The notes beneath the pieces are model-generated. The model ran no database searches and was not told where the DNA came from. It saw nothing but the letters and a program-made list of their open reading frames with translations. A stretch of DNA of 14,450 nucleotides from Candidatus Thiodiazotropha taylori. Its GTDB lineage: Bacteria > Pseudomonadota > Gammaproteobacteria > Chromatiales > Chromatiaceae. The translations under genes were made by a program, and so were the position numbers. The stretch spans positions 1 through 14,450 of the forward strand of contig JAHRHW010000063.1 of the NCBI GenBank assembly GCA_019100305.1, read 5' to 3'. Of the stretch, positions 1-6,370 are shown piece by piece. How positions within the stretch are numbered: position 1 is the first letter of the stretch; every line of letters begins with the position of its first letter.

Positions 1-2
1 AG

Positions 3-89
3 CGGATCGCCGATGGTATCGAACTGGCCAGGCAGACCCTTACCTCAGGCAAGGCAGCTGAGACCGTGCAAAAATTACAAGGTTGCTGA
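3..89 (+). CDS. trpD: C-terminal end of a TrpD-like anthranilate phosphoribosyltransferase (partial)
   Basis: The third frame is open from the window edge to a TGA at 87-89 and encodes 28 residues. The pattern 'ADGIELARQTLTSGKAAETV' resembles the terminal helix of TrpD proteins, which typically end in a '-GV-LAREAL-SG-A--KL--L' stretch. TrpD transfers the phosphoribosyl group of PRPP to anthranilate in cytoplasmic tryptophan synthesis. The gene runs into the cytochrome gene convergently and shares the hairpin that starts 18 bases after its stop. Only the tail is visible, so no catalytic motif can be checked; a TrpD-like paralogue of the YbiB type is the main alternative. That this is a real gene end is likelier than the exact family. 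Confidence 0.55.
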   Translation, partial: RIADGIELARQTLTSGKAAETVQKLQGC

Positions 90-107
90 TCGGGCACTTT
101 ATGTCAC

Positions 108-151
108 TGCAACCTACCCTGCCCCGCAACAGCGGGGCAGGGTAGGTTGCA
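108..151. terminator. Perfect 20-bp hairpin between convergent genes
   Basis: Arms 108-127 and 132-151 are perfectly complementary around the loop AACA, with a GC-rich top (CTGCCCCGC / GCGGGGCAG). It begins 2 bases after the cytochrome stop codon and 18 bases after the upstream partial gene's stop. The position argues for a bidirectional terminator or 3'-end protecting stem. There is no adjacent T-run on either strand, so it is not a textbook intrinsic terminator. Confidence 0.7.
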
Positions 152-153
152 CG

Positions 154-1980
154 TCAGTCGATGAGTTTGATGGTGGTCTTTTTTCTCGCAAACTGTATGG
201 CTGGGCCGTTACCTGAGACCTGGTAGATCTCTTGCAGCGCTTCACCCCAGTGCTGAGGATTGGAGGTCATCGAGCCGGTGCTCGGCAGATCACGGGCATG
301 GCCGCCGTTGCTGACCGTGGGTTCGGTGTCCTGGTGGGCGAGGAATTCCACATAGTGGTTGCTGAAGGTCTTATACATCAGCTTCGCTTCCACCTTGATA
401 TCCCCTTTGGCATTAGCGGGGACGGTGAAATGGTACTCCCGCTCGGCCCAATTCTGCCCATCCGCATACTCATCCTCCGGGATGATGAAGGCACCCTGGG
501 CCATATAGGCAGCCTTATTGAAGCCTTGTGGTGGGATTCGGTTGTCTTTCACCACCTTGTTCAGCAGGGCGAAATGGAACTCCTTCTCGTGCTCACTGAC
601 CACGCCGTTGTTATCCTCGTCGAGCAGGTCCCCGTAACCTTCAGCCAGGGCTTTTACCTCGAAGATATCATCCGGATTGGCAACCACTACCTCGCCGCTG
701 GCCGGATCGACTTTACCATCTTCCAGAATCACACCCTTCTTGGTCCAGATCTTGACGTGTAACCACATTTGTCGGCCTTCACCATATCCGGTTGGCAGTT
801 TGTGGCCGGTCTTATTAGTGATTTTGAACTTGATGCTGCCGGATTGTCCCGGGCGAAGTCTTCTGGATTTATTCACCACGCTGATTTTAGCGGTTGCACC
901 ATCGACAAAATCGAGATTGTCCAGTACGCGGGCATCCAGCGCAGCCTGGCGTGAGGCTGGAACAGCATAGCCAAGATCACTCCAGGTCTGATCGATGGGG
1001 CCCCAGAGACGCTCGAGGTGTGAGAGCATCCAGGTCTGAGCACCGGCAAAACGCATCGGACGGTGGCAGTCCTGGCAGCGGCCATTTCTCTTGTTGGGGA
1101 AGGCACTGTTGTACCACTCGGTATAGGTACGCTCGATGGGGTGAGGCATGTCGGCCGGTACCCCGTCCCCATCCGGGTCGGTCAGTGTCTTCAGGAAAGG
1201 GTTGGTCACTTCGTGGCAGGAGCCACACAGGGCGCTCTCACGCTGGAAAGGGTCCATAACCCGTGGCTCATCCCGCTCGGTATCGCTGAAGGGCTCGTGT
1301 TGAGTGACGAAATACCCGCCGTTACCCGCTGCCTTGACGCCGCTGGCATCCTTCTGATTGTCGATCATGCGATGACAGACATCACAGCTGATACCATCCA
1401 TGTGGCCTTCCGAGTCGATGCCGTGGAGTGGATCTGGTGCTTGGGAGCTGGTTGGTGAGAACTGCTCAAAGCTCGCACCCCAGAAATCCCCCCGCAGATG
1501 GGGATTTTCAGCGGTTGCCGGTTCGGAGAAGCCTTCCAGCCAACCGGCGGGTGAGTGACAGCGCAGACAGAAGTCACCGACAACAGCCTGTTCACTCTCC
1601 CCTTTGTCGAGCAGTTCCAGGGCGGTTGAAAAACCCAGATCGGTGAGTGGCGGAATATCACCGCCCAGATTCACATGTTCCAGTAGATTGATGAAATCCC
1701 GGTTGGCGATATTGAGCGCCGCGTAGAAAGCAGGGTCTCTGGCGGCCTGGGCCATGATGCCACCCGCCCAGTCATCGTGTTCTGCGCCGGGAAAGCGGGC
1801 GGGGTTCCTGAAGCCGTCAATGATCGGATCAAGAATCTGGCCATCCAGATTGACTCCGGAGGCTGCCCCTCTGGGTTGAGTTGAGTCTGTCTCGGTAATG
1901 CTGGTCGCGAATGACAGGCTGACGTGAAGCATGAGTGCGGTAAAGACCACACCCAGTGAATTTCGGGTAATCATAACCAA
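154..1980 (-). CDS. Secreted tetraheme cytochrome c (cytochrome c554-like multiheme family)
   Basis: A 608-residue protein with an N-terminal signal peptide (cleavage probably after A25 in SFA|TS). Four CXXCH haem-attachment motifs are visible: CLRCH 138-142, CDVCH 199-203, CGSCH 252-256 and CQDCH 302-306. The N-terminal 'HDDW..GIMAQAARDP.FYAAL' and the later 'TGHKLPTGYGEGRQMWLHV' (391-409) are hallmarks of a family of periplasmic multihaem cytochromes. The haem domain is about residues 60-320; the rest is probably a beta-rich domain. Two acidic loops look calcium-binding: DPDGDG at 268-273, and an EF-hand-like loop at 454-465 with D454, D456, N458, G459 and E465. The start has AGGA 6 bases upstream. 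Likely role is periplasmic electron transfer; redox partner and substrate cannot be read from the sequence. No respiratory partner gene lies next to it. Confidence 0.88.
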   Translation of the reverse strand: MVMITRNSLGVVFTALMLHVSLSFATSITETDSTQPRGAASGVNLDGQILDPIIDGFRNPARFPGAEHDDWAGGIMAQAARDPAFYAALNIANRDFINLLEHVNLGGDIPPLTDLGFSTALELLDKGESEQAVVGDFCLRCHSPAGWLEGFSEPATAENPHLRGDFWGASFEQFSPTSSQAPDPLHGIDSEGHMDGISCDVCHRMIDNQKDASGVKAAGNGGYFVTQHEPFSDTERDEPRVMDPFQRESALCGSCHEVTNPFLKTLTDPDGDGVPADMPHPIERTYTEWYNSAFPNKRNGRCQDCHRPMRFAGAQTWMLSHLERLWGPIDQTWSDLGYAVPASRQAALDARVLDNLDFVDGATAKISVVNKSRRLRPGQSGSIKFKITNKTGHKLPTGYGEGRQMWLHVKIWTKKGVILEDGKVDPASGEVVVANPDDIFEVKALAEGYGDLLDEDNNGVVSEHEKEFHFALLNKVVKDNRIPPQGFNKAAYMAQGAFIIPEDEYADGQNWAEREYHFTVPANAKGDIKVEAKLMYKTFSNHYVEFLAHQDTEPTVSNGGHARDLPSTGSMTSNPQHWGEALQEIYQVSGNGPAIQFARKKTTIKLID

Positions 1981-2213
1981 TCCTCAGTTCAACGTTGCAG
2001 TTCCTTAGCTTTCGATTACACAAACCCTTACGAAAACTAATGAATTAAAGTATTTCTCAAGGGTTTCTAAGAGGAAGGTAGGTGCACTACTACCCAGGCG
2101 GTGGGGATTCGGTTGAATTGCCGATAGGGTTAACCCTTGTAAAGGTAAGGTAAACGGTAGCTTGAGGCGTGGGATCGCGTTTCGACTGAGATGTCGACTC
2201 CTGGATATGGTCA

Positions 2214-2240
2214 GGCAGGTGCGGCTCAACCGCACCTGCC
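2214..2240. terminator. Hairpin after the serine hydrolase gene
   Basis: Perfect 11-bp arms GGCAGGTGCGG (2214-2224) and CCGCACCTGCC (2230-2240) around CTCAA, starting 19 bases past the hydrolase stop. On the - strand no T-run follows, so it is probably a terminator or 3'-end stem of non-canonical type. The rest of the 279-base gap to the cytochrome start holds the cytochrome promoter region, including a GGGTTAACCC palindrome at 2127-2136. Confidence 0.6.
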
Positions 2241-2259
2241 AAAATCATAAACCGTCCGA

Positions 2260-3408
2260 TTAATCCTGCAGCTCCTCAAGCAGTTGATAGATCTTTAAAA
2301 GTAACTCCTGAGCGGCACTGTCATAGGGATCGAAGCTGCCATTGGCACACAGGGTGATCACCGTATCCTTCTCCTGGAAGTAGAGCATTTCCGCCTGGTA
2401 GCCGGGATCTTTGCCACTGTGGCTGTAGATGACCTCGTCGCTACCGGCAATCGGGGTGATGCTGATGCCCAATCCATAGTTGGAGGCGGGTGTGCCGAGC
2501 ATCGAGGGTTGCAGCATCTCAGCCCGCATGGCGTCGTTCAGCACAAGGTCACTGCGTAAGATACCCCGAATAAAATCGGCCAGGTCATCCGCCGTGGTCT
2601 GAATGCCGCCGTCCGCCAGACCGAAGTGGCTATACCAGGGATAGACATCGAAGGCCTGCCCTTCGTCATCCACATAGCCGTGTACCAGTCCTGGGATACC
2701 TTCTGCCTCATGGCCCTGCAGAGTGTTTTCAAGCCCCAGGGGTTCAATGATGCGGTTGCGTATTTCGCTCTGCAGGCTGGCGCCGGATGCACGCTCAATG
2801 ATCAGTGCGGCGAGAATATAGTTGGAGTTGGAATAGCTGTAGTTGCTGCCAGGCTCAAAGTGCAGTGGCTGGTCGAGAAAGTAGGGTAGCGCATCCGCCT
2901 GCTGCCAGTGGCGGGTCGGGCCTGAAGCAAAGAAGTCGTTATCCCAGGCATCGCTGTCGTTCTGGAAGTCGAACAGGCCTGTGGTGTGGTTGAGCAGCAT
3001 CCGGAGAGTCATCTGATCACCCGAGGGAATGCGGTCGGCAATCTCTGCGGGTAACCAATCGGTAATCCGGTCGTCAAGGCCGACCAGTCCCTCCGAGGCC
3101 ATCTGCACCAGGGTGGCTGCAACAAAGGTCTTGCCCACACTGGCCACATAGAAGCGGTGCTCGACGGTTGCCTCTTCCATGGTCTCCAGGTCACTCATTC
3201 CGGCACTCCCGGAAAAGTCGATGTTGCGGCCGGCGACACGCACAGAGACGCCTGGCAATCCTTTACTGACGGCCTCTTCAAGGGCGTCCTGGAACTGCTC
3301 GTTGGCTGTAGCGTCATCACTGTTGTTTGAGTTGCAGCCTGTCAGCAGGCTCATACCGAACAGGGCTGAAGTGAGGATTACAGGCCAGAATTGTTTGAGA
3401 CATTTCAT
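2260..3408 (-). CDS. Lipoprotein serine hydrolase, beta-lactamase/penicillin-binding protein fold
   Basis: A 382-residue protein with a lipoprotein signal: hydrophobic stretch, then lipobox LLTGC with C25 as the acylation site. It carries the three class C beta-lactamase/DD-peptidase motifs: SVGK (S90 nucleophile, K93), YSN (Y192-N194) and HSG (H330-G332) in place of KTG. 'LLNHTTGL' at 138-145 is also typical. The family hydrolyses or transfers acyl groups on peptidoglycan peptides, D-amino-acid peptides, beta-lactams or esters; the substrate is not deducible. The protein should sit on the periplasmic face of a membrane. GGGAG lies 8 bases before the start. It is downstream of the AraC-type regulator on the same strand, but has its own promoter with an operator copy matching the one upstream of the regulator operon (see 3465-3517), so it is a probable target of that regulator. 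Confidence 0.88.
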   Translation of the reverse strand: MKCLKQFWPVILTSALFGMSLLTGCNSNNSDDATANEQFQDALEEAVSKGLPGVSVRVAGRNIDFSGSAGMSDLETMEEATVEHRFYVASVGKTFVAATLVQMASEGLVGLDDRITDWLPAEIADRIPSGDQMTLRMLLNHTTGLFDFQNDSDAWDNDFFASGPTRHWQQADALPYFLDQPLHFEPGSNYSYSNSNYILAALIIERASGASLQSEIRNRIIEPLGLENTLQGHEAEGIPGLVHGYVDDEGQAFDVYPWYSHFGLADGGIQTTADDLADFIRGILRSDLVLNDAMRAEMLQPSMLGTPASNYGLGISITPIAGSDEVIYSHSGKDPGYQAEMLYFQEKDTVITLCANGSFDPYDSAAQELLLKIYQLLEELQD

Positions 3409-3464
3409 TGTTTCTACTCCCGATGGAAATCTATTGGTTTGCTTGGACAGCGTTTGCTGTTGCA

Positions 3465-3517
3465 GGGAATAGTGGCTTGAAACGGCTGGTTTATCGTCCG
3501 CGCGTGTAAGTCCGGAC
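3465..3517 (-). promoter_or_regulatory. Probable AraC-regulated promoter of the serine hydrolase (operator copy 1)
   Basis: On the + strand the element reads TCGTC (3494-3498), six bases, then TGTAAGTCCGGAC (3505-3517). On the - strand it is followed after 19 bases by a -10-like CACTAT (plus 3469-3474) inside GCCACTATTCCC. The whole 53-base arrangement is repeated without gaps at 4954-5006. There is no -35 hexamer at the expected place; the TCGTC half-site occupies it. That is the geometry of an activator overlapping -35. Expected transcription start is near 3462, about 54 bases before the ATG. Copy 1 also contains an inverted pair TCGTCCG (3494-3500) / CGGACGA (3513-3519). Confidence 0.6.
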
Positions 3518-3533
3518 GAATTAAAAGATCAAT

Positions 3534-4787
3534 TTAATCAGTAGGTTGCCTGGTGTTGGTTTGGTTGCTGGCAGATTTTCGATATTCGCTGGGAGTTTGT
3601 CCTGTGTGACGTTTGAAAGCGGTATAAAACGCCGACTTGGAGTTGAATCCCGCATCCAGAGCGATCCCCAGGATATTCACCTGACCGGACTCAGCGGTGA
3701 GGTGGTGCTGGGCCTCTTCGACCCGGTAGCGGTTGATGAAATCAAAGAAGTTACATCCCGCCTGTTCATTGATCACCTGAGAGAGGTAGTTGGGCGAGAT
3801 GCTGAGTTGCGTGGCCAGTTGTGGCAGGGTCAGTTTGCTGTCGAGGAATGTGCGCTTTTCATCCATATGGTTTTGCAGCTCCCCATAAAGCAGTTGGCTG
3901 GTCTCGCTGTCCAGGGCTGATCGTTGATACTTGGCATGAGATTTCGATGAGTCCGTATCGCTCAGCTTTGTATCAGCGTGATCGGTTTGAGTATCCATCG
4001 ATTGAGTGTCGATTGGAGGTTGCGACCGATCCTGTTGAGTAAAGATCGCAGGTTGTCGCAAACCCATGTAGCCCATGCTGTAGATCACCAGGACAATCAA
4101 CAGAAAGTGGATGCCGATGACCTCTTCTGGGAATGCGAGCAGATCAGCCAGAAAGACATCTGCCAGGTAGAACAGATAGAGGGCTACCAGGGCCAGCAGC
4201 AGGTTTCTCAACCAGGCCAGGTTGATCTTTTCCAGGAAGGAGAACTGATCCTCAATCGAGTTCTGATGCTGCAATAACCGTTTGATGGAGAGCCCCAGAT
4301 AGAGTGCCATCTGCAGGATTGATAGCACTCCCACCAGAATCATCGCAGATGCGGCCCAGAGTATCTCGCTCTCCTGCGGTTCCTCCTGGCTGTTGAGCAG
4401 GCTCTGCAGTTGCTGCTGATCGAGCAGCATCAGTGGAATCAGGATCGCAAATCCAAAAAGGAAGGGCAGGAAGTGTCGCCACTGCCGCAGAGTAAAGTGA
4501 AACCCAGATCTTGCAGTCAAAGCTGTGACGTAGAGATAAGTAAGTGGTCCAAAAAGAAAATCGATGTTGGTGTCGATGACCAGCAGCCGGGGATAGCTGG
4601 TGATATACCCGGACTGATGGAGAAACGCCATCCACAGATCGATGGAGAAAGTCAGGGTCAACATAGCCAGCAGGCGGTGAGCCACTGGCAGACCGCTTTT
4701 GGCATTGATCAGAGCCAGGGCGAGAAACATACCCTGTACGGCACCAAGCAACATGATGGCCGAATAGAGGTCGATTTCAGGTTGCAT
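3534..4787 (-). CDS. Membrane-anchored AraC-family transcriptional regulator with seven predicted helices
   Basis: A 417-residue protein. Seven hydrophobic segments are visible at about 7-27, 36-56, 68-90, 101-122, 142-168, 190-217 and 222-243. A hydrophilic D/S/T/Q-rich linker follows (about 245-290), then a C-terminal AraC/XylS DNA-binding domain (about 305-405). Its first helix-turn-helix is near 320-342 (LPQLATQLSISPNYLSQVIN). The second, near 371-403, ends in the family signature 'GFNSKSAFYTAFKRHTGQTPSEYR'. The architecture implies a one-component receptor sensing at or in the membrane and binding DNA directly. The start has no strong ribosome binding site. It lies 47 bases after a 30-codon membrane-peptide gene, probably in one transcript. 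Identical operator-like elements upstream of that peptide gene and of the downstream serine hydrolase suggest autoregulation and control of the hydrolase. The ligand is unknown. Confidence 0.88.
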   Translation of the reverse strand: MQPEIDLYSAIMLLGAVQGMFLALALINAKSGLPVAHRLLAMLTLTFSIDLWMAFLHQSGYITSYPRLLVIDTNIDFLFGPLTYLYVTALTARSGFHFTLRQWRHFLPFLFGFAILIPLMLLDQQQLQSLLNSQEEPQESEILWAASAMILVGVLSILQMALYLGLSIKRLLQHQNSIEDQFSFLEKINLAWLRNLLLALVALYLFYLADVFLADLLAFPEEVIGIHFLLIVLVIYSMGYMGLRQPAIFTQQDRSQPPIDTQSMDTQTDHADTKLSDTDSSKSHAKYQRSALDSETSQLLYGELQNHMDEKRTFLDSKLTLPQLATQLSISPNYLSQVINEQAGCNFFDFINRYRVEEAQHHLTAESGQVNILGIALDAGFNSKSAFYTAFKRHTGQTPSEYRKSASNQTNTRQPTD

Positions 4788-4834
4788 GGGGCTCAGAGGG
4801 GGCTGACCTAAAACGAATCCAATTGAAGACTAAA

Positions 4835-4927
4835 TTAGCAGCAAAACAGGTCGTAAATCCATACCAGTAACAGAATCAATACCGATAGGCCGGCAAGATT
4901 GGCCAACCATAACCAGAATTTGTCCAT
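4835..4927 (-). CDS. 30-residue single-helix membrane peptide upstream of the AraC-type regulator
   Basis: An ATG at 4927-4925 opens a 30-codon frame closed by TAA at 4835-4837. A near-ideal Shine-Dalgarno AAGGAGAG lies at 4933-4940 on the + strand coordinates, core GGAG 7 bases from the ATG. The peptide starts MDKFWLWLANLAG, continues with an almost uninterrupted hydrophobic helix (about residues 4-24) and ends in YDLFCC, with two terminal cysteines. It is the first gene after the operator/-10 element at 4954-5006 and precedes the 7TM-AraC gene by 47 bases on the same strand, so both are probably cotranscribed. I do not recognise a family. It may be a small subunit or modulator of the membrane regulator, a secreted or membrane signal, or a leader peptide. 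Coding is supported by the ribosome binding site and helix character, not by homology. Confidence 0.62.
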   Translation of the reverse strand: MDKFWLWLANLAGLSVLILLLVWIYDLFCC

Positions 4928-4953
4928 AGGTTCTCTCCTTCGGTTAATCTGTT

Positions 4954-5006
4954 GGGAATTGTGGCGGCTGGCCATCGGAGAGTCGTCTCTGCCTGTAAGT
5001 CCGGAC
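4954..5006 (-). promoter_or_regulatory. Probable autoregulated promoter of the membrane peptide–AraC operon (operator copy 2)
   Basis: It carries TCGTC (4983-4987), six bases and TGTAAGTCCGGAC (4994-5006), and on the - strand a -10-like CACAAT (plus 4958-4963) within GCCACAATTCCC. The distance of 19 bases from TCGTC to the -10 is identical to copy 1 at 3465-3517. The predicted start near 4951 gives a leader of about 24 bases before the 30-codon gene. The element also sits between this operon and the divergent apbE, so it could act on both. Confidence 0.6.
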
Positions 5007-5042
5007 ACTCATCACGAAGAGGCGCAGTGCAGGTTAAGACGG

Positions 5043-5048
5043 TACAAT
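5043..5048 (+). promoter_or_regulatory. Possible -10 box of apbE
   Basis: TACAAT is one base from the sigma-70 consensus and lies 30 bases before the apbE start. The position 17 bases upstream (AGGCGC) has no -35 character. Operator copy 2 ends 36 bases before it, so activator dependence is possible. Confidence 0.4.
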
Positions 5049-5078
5049 TGTGGTTTGTCTTTTATGGGATCTGATTGC

Positions 5079-6125
5079 ATGGTTTGGATCGTTAGAATGC
5101 TGCTGTTGGGATTGTTGGTAATCCTGTCCGGCTGCGACAATGGGCCGCAGGATCACCGCCAGACTCTGCTGGTGTTTGGCACTCTGCTGGATATCCAGGC
5201 CTATACCGATCAGCCGGAGCTGTTCAATGAGGCGGTCATGGAGCTGGATAAGACCTTTCAAAAGATGCATCGGGAGTGGCATGCCTGGAAGGGAGAGGGT
5301 GAGCTGATCCGTCTGAATCGCGCGCTGGCCGAAGGGAAGTCTCTGCAGGTATCGGCAGAGCTCGCTGGACTGCTACAGCGAGCCAGACAATATGCCGTCG
5401 ACAGTGAACAGATGTTCAATCCGGCGATCGGCAGGTTGATCGCTCTGTGGGGGTTTCACAGCGACCAGCCGCCAGGTGGACCGCCGCCGCAGAAGCTTGA
5501 GATCGAGGCCTTGCTGAAGAGTAACCCAAACATGGAGGATCTCCGTTTTCAGGGGGGGCTGGTGAGTAGCACGAATCCCATGGTTGCCATGGATCTGGGT
5601 GCATTTGCCAAAGGCTACGCTTTGAATCTGGCCATCGATGAGCTGAAACGAATGGGGATTGGTAACGCGATTGTCAATGCGGGTGGTGATCTCTGTGTCT
5701 CTGGGCGGCATGGTGAAAGACCCTGGGTCATCGGCATTCGCCACCCCCTGGGAGAGGGGGTGATCGCCTCGCTTGGGGTGGCCGATGGGGAGTGTGTTCT
5801 GACCTCGGGAAACTATGAGCGCTACCGGGAGTTTGAGGGAGTCCGCTATGCACATATCATCGATCCGCGCAGTGGTTACCCGGTGGCCCATGTGGCCTCT
5901 GCAACCGTAATCAGTCACCAGGGTGGGTTGGCCGATGCGGCGGCCACAGCACTGAGTGTGGCGGGACCGGTCGATTGGCCGCGAATCGCCGCGAAGATGG
6001 GGTTAACACAAGTGATGCTGGTGGATGATCAGGGGAAGGTCTATCTGACACCGCAGATGCAGTCGAGGATCAGTTTCCAGCAGAAGGTCGATGAGGTGGT
6101 GGTTGGGGCTGAGACTTTCGATTGA
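5079..6125 (+). CDS. apbE: FAD:protein FMN transferase (ApbE), lipoprotein form
   Basis: From ATG 5079 the product has 348 residues, beginning with a short hydrophobic signal and a lipobox (LSGC, C19). ApbE motifs in order are NPAIGRLIALWGF (114-126), MDLGAFAKGYALN (171-183), NAGGD (200-204), TSGNYER (242-248), HIIDPRSGYP (259-268) and ADAAATALSV (285-294). D286 and T290 match the metal-site pair known in the family. The enzyme moves FMN from FAD onto a threonine of periplasmic or membrane flavoproteins such as the NqrB/NqrC and RnfD/RnfG subunits. No such acceptor is encoded in this window. An in-frame ATG at 4899 would give 408 residues, but that extension lacks signal character and overlaps the opposite-strand 30-codon gene and both promoters. 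The ATG at 5064 is also possible. GGGA precedes 5079 by about 9 bases. Divergent from the AraC operon. Confidence 0.9.
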   Translation: MVWIVRMLLLGLLVILSGCDNGPQDHRQTLLVFGTLLDIQAYTDQPELFNEAVMELDKTFQKMHREWHAWKGEGELIRLNRALAEGKSLQVSAELAGLLQRARQYAVDSEQMFNPAIGRLIALWGFHSDQPPGGPPPQKLEIEALLKSNPNMEDLRFQGGLVSSTNPMVAMDLGAFAKGYALNLAIDELKRMGIGNAIVNAGGDLCVSGRHGERPWVIGIRHPLGEGVIASLGVADGECVLTSGNYERYREFEGVRYAHIIDPRSGYPVAHVASATVISHQGGLADAAATALSVAGPVDWPRIAAKMGLTQVMLVDDQGKVYLTPQMQSRISFQQKVDEVVVGAETFD

Positions 6126-6133
6126 TTTTTTTT

Positions 6134-6365
6134 GTCCGCAAATGAACGCAAATCGGATTCGTGTTTGGGGATTGGACCCATACAGCGGTGTAGCCTTTCA
6201 CTGCTGTTCCGCCAATTCACCATTAGCAGAATAGATGCAGAATAGCCCCGCTCTCCGCCGGTTTGGGATGCTGATTATTTGCGTCCAAGCACGGTTTGAA
6301 GAAATTGCGCCAGGCCTATCCGCATCAACATAACCATTAGCGTTTATTCGCGTTCATTGGCGAAC
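6134..6365. repeat. Palindrome-ended intergenic element A of the CGCCAAT/AACGC repeat family
   Basis: The end arms 6134-6153 (GTCCGCAAATGAACGCAAAT) and 6346-6365 (ATTCGCGTTCATTGGCGAAC) are inverted copies with three mismatches. They enclose about 190 bases with no convincing reading frame. The arm sequence matches the repeats at 13058-13156 and 13988-14087. It fills the gap between convergent apbE and bioA and may serve both as a 3' stem. Confidence 0.6.
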
Positions 6366-6370
6366 AGAAA

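Noticed and set aside
13..216. 67-codon + strand frame at the window start
   Set aside because: It runs through the hairpin and into the cytochrome's 3' end; the neighbouring frame ending at 89 has the TrpD-like pattern instead.
232..762. 176-codon + strand frame
   Set aside because: Antisense to the cytochrome gene, which has signal peptide and haem motifs; the frame has no recognisable domain.
2005..2235. 76-codon - strand frame upstream of the cytochrome
   Set aside because: Arginine/serine-rich low-quality translation with no ribosome binding site; the stretch looks like promoter DNA.
4899..5078. N-terminal extension of apbE from the ATG at 4899
   Set aside because: It has no signal character, places the lipobox internally, lacks a good ribosome binding site and overlaps the opposite-strand peptide gene and two promoter elements.
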